From Seriola aureovittata (Eukaryota; Chordata; Actinopteri; Carangiformes; Carangidae): a stretch of DNA of 64,000 nt. The translations under genes were made by a program, and so were the position numbers. Where the stretch lies: positions 10,297,501 through 10,361,500 of the forward strand of contig NC_079381.1 in assembly GCF_021018895.1 (NCBI RefSeq). Direction: 5' to 3'. Of the stretch, positions 58,443 through 64,000 are shown in pieces. The first letter of the stretch is position 1, and each line of letters starts with the position of its first letter. Under the pieces are notes generated by a model. It saw only the letters and a program-made list of their open reading frames with translations, did not search any database and had not been told where the DNA came from.

Positions 58443-60190
58443 TTTGAACATACAAAACAATGCAGATTACACGCTGTTGACTGAGTTGACGTCAGTAAAT
58501 TTCGGTTGTGGATGACTTCTCTTCCTTTACCTATGGAGAGTGTACAGTTTGCTCATCTGAATCCATGCAGACAGGGACAATATGGAAGTCCTTACACTGC
58601 AGGGCTCCAAAGAAGGCACTGTGCAGAAGTAATGGGGACTGTGTGCTTTCTACAGTCCATACACTCTGGTTCGGTCTTGGTGAACGCAGTATCTATTTGG
58701 TGTTATTAGTTCTAATGATTCCAGAAATTGGCCTATCTGCTGAAGGTTAAAACAATTTTGATCCCCCAAGGTTAAAGTCATTGCCTTGACGTATCTTAAA
58801 TCTCCTAAACCTAATTTTCACGCCATAAAGGACTGTGCTGAGGACTATAGTGAGCACTAGAATTTTATGTAATATAAAATGTCAATGCCCTCTTTATAGA
58901 AAAGATGAAATTTTAATGATTCTTGTGGAGAGATCCACTGCAGCAGCAGAAAAAGATCTAAGAAATATAAAGGAAAATAGATAAGGAAGAAAAACACTCA
59001 TTCTTCAGAAAAGCCAAATGAATACAAAACACACCAGTATCTGTTCTGTACCATTCAACGCTGTATTAATGATTTTTGTTTTCTGCCAAGGTTAGTGAGA
59101 ATACAGCAGTACTCATTTCACATGGGCCTAATCAGAAACAGCTATAGCTGATATTTTTATTAATGATAACCTAAAGAATTATATACATATTGTTCTAATA
59201 TTTGTTGTGTGGTAGAGATTTATATTCTTGTCTGACTTGTCTTGTGTCTCACTAAGATTGAAGGACTGTAATCAGCCTGATGTGATTGTAAAATGTGAAA
59301 GTATCACTCCCTAATGGACAGTCTCTGCTATCTTTTTTAACCTGTAATAAAAATGTATAGAAATGAGTGAAATGAGCAAAGCCATCCGAGTGTCTTTTTT
59401 CCATGGTGTTATATTTGTTGTCATTATGTCAAAGCATACACCTTTTTCACTTCTAATAGCACGAAAAGCACAGTCGTGGAACAAATGAACTTGCACTCTA
59501 TTCAGGTGCACCAGTTCCAGGTCGCTGGTATTCTGCATGACGACACGTGAAGTACATGTAATCAATTGTTATAACATAATTTGTCAGTGTGAGCGTAGAG
59601 TAGCTTCAACAAGTAATCTTTAAGCAGCAGGAAACAAAATGTTCAATTTGATAGTTCTGCCAGATTCAAATGTGTCTTTGGGTTTGGGTCTCTCGAGCTG
59701 CAGCTTTCCTTTGAAGAAATATTCAGTTTATTATAGAGCCTTACAACGTTATGCATAATGTATAAAACACATAATGCATTGACATACATACAGTAGAACT
59801 CCAATTGAAGAAAGTCTGTTCAACGATGTTTTTGCAGTATTAAAAACAACAGGTAAATTGCATACTTAGAGGTCACACAAGTCTATGAGGAGTGTGAAAG
59901 TAAGAAAAAATACTAAGCTTTTGCCAGAGTTCAGCACAGCAGTCTTTTTGAACAGTAGGCATGTTTGGAAGAAAGCCAGCTATAGTCTGGCTAACACTGA
60001 CTGTCCATCCCCTCAACACAAAATTTCAGATGAGTGTTTTTCCAAGCTGGGAAAAACAACACTCTCTCTTTTGTGTCTGTGCCATACCTCCAAGGCATTT
60101 TGACCACTACATCCTCACTTTTTCATTCCAAGCTAGTGATATTTTTTTATCACCTAATTGTTTCAGTTAGATCATAGATAAAAATTCTTT

Positions 60191-60213
60191 CATTCATCAT
60201 CATCATCATCATC
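60191..60213. repeat. (CAT)n microsatellite
   Basis: Seven cat units with a short imperfect start. Confidence 0.85.
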
Positions 60214-62164
60214 CAACTTTTCATTCCCTTTTGTCTTTGATGGAACATTTGCTGTAAAACTAAAAGATGTAATGCACAAAACAATTAACAACATAATGGG
60301 CCATGAAATGCAGCAATGTAAGAAACTCTGTGATGGCTTGCTGGTTGCCACATTTACTGGTCCATTTAAGACAATTTTTATATTAGTTTTAATTGAGTTT
60401 CCACTTTTATGTGGTCAGAACATGCCACCATTTAATTTCTTCTCCTCCTCCATCTCTCCCCTCTCCACTGATCATAATGTACTCCTGGGCTGAGCTCTGA
60501 CTATGGTCCAGAATCTGTGAAATCCGTTGCCCGGAAACCCGCAGCAGCTCCACAGATGCGAAAATCTGCACAACAAAATGCAACACAAGCTCAGAACTGA
60601 CCCCTGCCTGAGGGGCTGAATCATCACCTGCTACCTAGCTTGGAGTAAAGAAGCATCAAAAGCTTTTTTCTGCTGAGGATGCTGATGGAGAGGTGTCAAT
60701 CAACTGAAACACAGTACCTCAGCTCACAGGCAGAGGGCAGCATTGCACACAATTTTAATGCAGCGTGATAAACATAAAAGCATGGAACTCCCAGGAGATG
60801 TTCCCGCTATCATCAGCTATCATCAGCTATAATCAGCTGGTTTCTGATTTATTTGACATATCACTATGATTACTGTAATTTGCAGTTTTATTTCTTAAAG
60901 AGAAATAAAATATAGACCAAAACCACTACATTGGCATTACAGATTTTACTATAATTAATGCAAAATCATCACCATAGTTTTCACTTAGCAAATATTTCTC
61001 TTGTATTTTTTCATCAGTACTGAGGCTGTTTACATTCTCAATCTTTTTTATCTTGACCAAGCAGATGAGCCTATTAAATGCAGTCATTGTGTCACTTAAT
61101 TAAGTTAATTTGTACTGTGCCTGTATTGCAATGTGCATATTTGAATACTACATTTTCTTATCTTCATATGTTTACTACAAAGCCAGTTTCATGTAATAAT
61201 GTGACAAATTAATGCCCAAGCTGGGATGCTGAACTGTTCATGATGTGACAGTAAATTTGTGAAGACAATGTGACTTATCATCTTATCATTCTTGAACAGA
61301 ACTGGATTTTTGACATTTCAGAGGGTCTGCCCACTGCTGCCATGCTATTGTTCTGTAGCTGGGGTGATGATGCACATGGTTTTAATGCAGACACTGCTGT
61401 CCAACTTTACTTCTGAACCAATAAAAATGCAAAGATAAACACAGTAAGAAGGTAAGTTACAGAATTCTGCAGTGCTGGCCAAAAAAAATGTATGTAACTT
61501 TTGTTGAGCAGGGACAACGATGGCCATAAGTGGAAGTTACAGTATAATGATGAATTGCTAACAAAAGCTAACATTAGCCACCATAAGCTGAGCAAAAATA
61601 TAGCAGCAAACTTCTGAGTATTGAATTGAGTGAGTCTTATGTTTTATTTCTAACATGGTCTCCTAGAAATTACATTTTCATATAACTAATTAGCAACAGC
61701 AAATATGTTTTGAAGGAAACTCATAAACAGGCAGATTATGTTTTCTATTAACTAATAGAACACGTAATCTTTTACTGCATAACTTAGGTGCAATATCGAA
61801 AATTTGACAAACACTGTATGTCCTGAAATATGTGATGTGACTGGTGAGATTTATCTGGTGAGAGGAAAGTGACAAACTCCACACCTTTTAGTCATCATGA
61901 CCTTTAAGTTTTAGCGTTCTCCCTTCTGGTGACTGTGTTGACCCTGAGCTCACATTCCTGAAGCTGAATCTGAGAACTGCTGAGGGGGGTAACTTTTAGT
62001 TAGAGAGTTGCAGTGAAAATGGATATCAACCGATACCACTCAGAACCGGTATGTGGTCCAGTTGGACTGAGTTAACATTTACGTGTGTCCCCCATGTGTG
62101 TGCACTTTACTCCCTGACAGTGGTAGTACGAACGGGTGCTCATGTCTTCTGAGTAATAGTCTGT

Positions 62165-62165
<1 letters not shown>

Positions 62166-62218
<53 letters not shown>

Positions 62219-62255
62219 TGTGTGTGTGTATGTGTGTGTGTGTGTGTGTATGTGT
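62166..62255. repeat. Long (GT)n microsatellite
   Basis: About 90 bases of gt with one gg and two ta interruptions. The largest microsatellite in the window, about 360 bases left of the satellite array. Open frames on both strands here are Cys/Val or Thr/His repeats and not genes. Confidence 0.95.
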
Positions 62256-62616
62256 CATGACTCCAAGTTCGAGCTCCCAGTGTGGGCTTCCTTCTATCAA
62301 TAACACTCCTCAAAAATCTGTTCCCATGAATGGGATCCATTGACCTAGCTGTAACCCAATGACACCCTGTGGTGTAGCACCAGCACAAAAGTAGTTCATT
62401 TGTTTATAAGCTGACAATCACAGAGAGACCAACCCACTGTGGATGAGGGACAATGTTTTTGTTCCAAAACTCCTACTGAAATAAAATATTGATTTAATTG
62501 AGCACAGATTAAGCAGCTGCTTCTATGATTACTAATTCCTTGTTTCTGTTCCTGCATGTTTTTTTTTGCTGGTTTGTTTTTTATATTTAACAAAAGAATT
62601 AGCATTTTTCCATGTG

Positions 62617-64000
62617 CAAAAAACCTCATAGTATAGTATGGCATAAAGCGTCAAAAAGACATCATTCTATTTTCAGGCATAAAAGGTCATAACAACGTCA
62701 TAGAATGGGAAGGCATAAATGAAATAGTATAGTAAGGCATAAAAATGCCAAAAAAAAACGTTATAGAATGGTAAGGCATCAAATGAAATAGTATTGTAAG
62801 ACATAAAAAATCTAAAAAAAACGTCATAGTATAGTAAGGCATAGAAATGTCAAAAAACGTCATTGAATATTAAGATATAAAATGATATAAAAATGTCAAA
62901 GTATGGTTAGGCATCAAATGAAATAGTACAGTAAGTAATAACAATGCCAATAAACGTCATAGTATATTAATGCATAAAACGACAAAAAAACATCTAAGTA
63001 TATTAAGGCATAAAAGGTCATAACAACGTCATAGTATGGTAAAGCATCAAAGGAAAATGTATAATAGTGCATAAACATGCCAAAAAACATCATAGTATAG
63101 TATGGCATAAAACTTCCAAATAAGTTTATAGTATGTTAAGGCATAGAAGGTCATAAAAACATGATAGTAATGTAAGGCATCAAAAGAAATATTATTGTAA
63201 GTCATAAAAATGCCCAAAAAATGTCATGAATGATAAGGCATGAAATGAAATAGTATTATAAGGCATAAAAATGTCAATAAACGTCAGAGTATAGTATGGC
63301 AAAGAAATGGCAAAAATCGTCATAGTATAGTATAGTATTAAATGTCAAAAAAATATCATCGTATATTAAGGCATAAAAGGTCATAATAACATCAAAGTAT
63401 GTTAAGGAATGAAAAGACATAGTATATTAAGGCATAAAAAGTCCAAAAAACGTAAAAAAAAAACGTCATTATAGTATGACATAAAATGTCAAGGAAAACA
63501 TCATAGTATATTAAGGCATAAAAGGTCATAAAAATGTCATAGTATGGTAAGGAATAAAACAACATATTATTGTAAGGCATAAAAATGCCAAAAGACGTCA
63601 TAGTATAGTATGGCATGAAAATGTCAGAACACATCATAGTATAGTACAGCATAAAATGATTAAAAAAATCATCATAGAATATTAAGGCATAGAAGTTCAG
63701 GAAAATGTCATATTATGGTAAGGAATAAGACGACACACTATAGTAAGGCATAAAAATGTCAAAAAACGTAATATTATGGTAAGGAATAAAACGAAATTGT
63801 ATAATAAGGCATAAAAATACCAGAAAACGTCGTACTATAGTATGTTATGAAAATGTCAAAAAACGTCATAGTATAGAATGGCATAATATGTCAAAAAAAG
63901 ATCATAGTATATTAAGACATAAAAGGTCATAAAAACGTCATATTATGGTAAGGAATGAAACGAAATAGTATAGTAAGGCATAAAAATACCAGAAAACGTC
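62617..64000. repeat. Satellite-like array with higher-order structure, continues past the window
   Basis: The array is built from AT-rich monomers. A common one is catagtatagtatggcataa followed by aaatgtcaaaaaacgt (36 bases). A second type has the core aaggcataaaaggtcataa followed by aaacgt (36 bases), a third starts catagtatggtaaggaataa and is 28 bases, and a fourth, agtatagtaaggcataaaaa followed by tgccaaaaaacgt, is 33 bases. These recur in a fixed order, so the larger unit is about 166 bases: the second type recurs at about 63515 and 63681, 166 bases apart, and at 62677 and 63007, 330 bases apart. Some units have lost or gained monomers (intervals near 132 and 234). The minus strand stays open for 64 and 86 codons because several monomers are multiples of three; those Tyr/Phe-rich frames are not genes. 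Confidence 0.9.

Larger units (their letters stand above)
56909..62160. other. AT-rich non-coding DNA
   Basis: No gene is recognised. It contains G(15) at 58428-58442, a (cat)n tract at 60191-60213 and three imperfect 12-base 'ctatcatcag' units at 60809-60838. Confidence 0.5.

Noticed and set aside
62079..62388. Frames rich in Cys/Val or Thr/His
   Set aside because: Direct translation of the GT microsatellite.
62914..63652. Minus-strand Tyr/Phe-rich repeat proteins
   Set aside because: Translation of satellite monomers of 33 or 36 bases, which keep a frame open by chance; no start context or conserved domain.
62617..64000. CRISPR-like array
   Set aside because: Repeats are adjacent with no unique spacers, they vary in length, and the genome is a vertebrate's.

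Overview
The window looks like nuclear DNA of a teleost fish. The background is AT-rich, with CA/GT microsatellites and long homopolymers. It is dotted with decayed interspersed repeats of types I know from teleosts: L2-like LINEs, Penelope-like elements, Tc1/mariner and Harbinger-like DNA transposons, and several abundant short fish repeats. I cannot name the species. I found no exon of a host protein-coding gene that I can defend, no rRNA, no functional tRNA and no CRISPR. The window is best read as a gene desert or one or more very long introns. The only well-preserved coding sequence belongs to a retroelement.

Layout. 1-5.9 kb: unique AT-rich DNA with one short fish repeat at 2.45 kb and an A/T-run-rich stretch. 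5.97-6.66 kb: a Harbinger-like non-autonomous element. 7.7 kb: a tRNA-SINE remnant. 8.9-9.2 kb: a short-repeat relic. 9.2-17.1 kb: mostly unique, with two CA/GT microsatellites and a GC-richer block at 11.1-11.4 kb. 17.3-19.4 kb: an LTR-like block, a polypyrimidine tract and the 3' end of a Tc1/mariner transposase. 19.8-23.4 kb: a dense nest of relics. It holds three copies of one fish repeat, a second repeat family, a Penelope-like element with an open GIY-YIG endonuclease frame and a hammerhead-ribozyme-like 3' region, and a 0.5 kb mariner deletion derivative with both terminal inverted repeats. 24.75-25.3 kb: an L2-like LINE tail. 28.3-28.65 kb: a fish LINE-tail repeat. 29.6 kb: a short fold-back. 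31.2-32.2 kb: a second non-LTR element. 32.5-33.95 kb: a T-skewed block followed by another repeat-like block. 38.1-40.0 kb: a long but broken L2-like LINE carrying endonuclease and reverse transcriptase parts. 43.7-45.0 kb: further copies of the two repeat families seen at 20-22 kb. 45-62 kb: mostly unique AT-rich DNA with homopolymers. 62.17-62.26 kb: a long GT microsatellite. 62.6 kb to the window end: a satellite-like array built from 28-36 bp monomers in a higher-order unit of about 166 bp.

The genes do not form a pathway; everything recognisable is mobile-element or repeat biology. The two items most worth following are the hammerhead-ribozyme-like fold just downstream of the Penelope endonuclease frame and the higher-order satellite at the right edge. 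All family names rest on reading motifs by eye and recalling family features; no database search was run.
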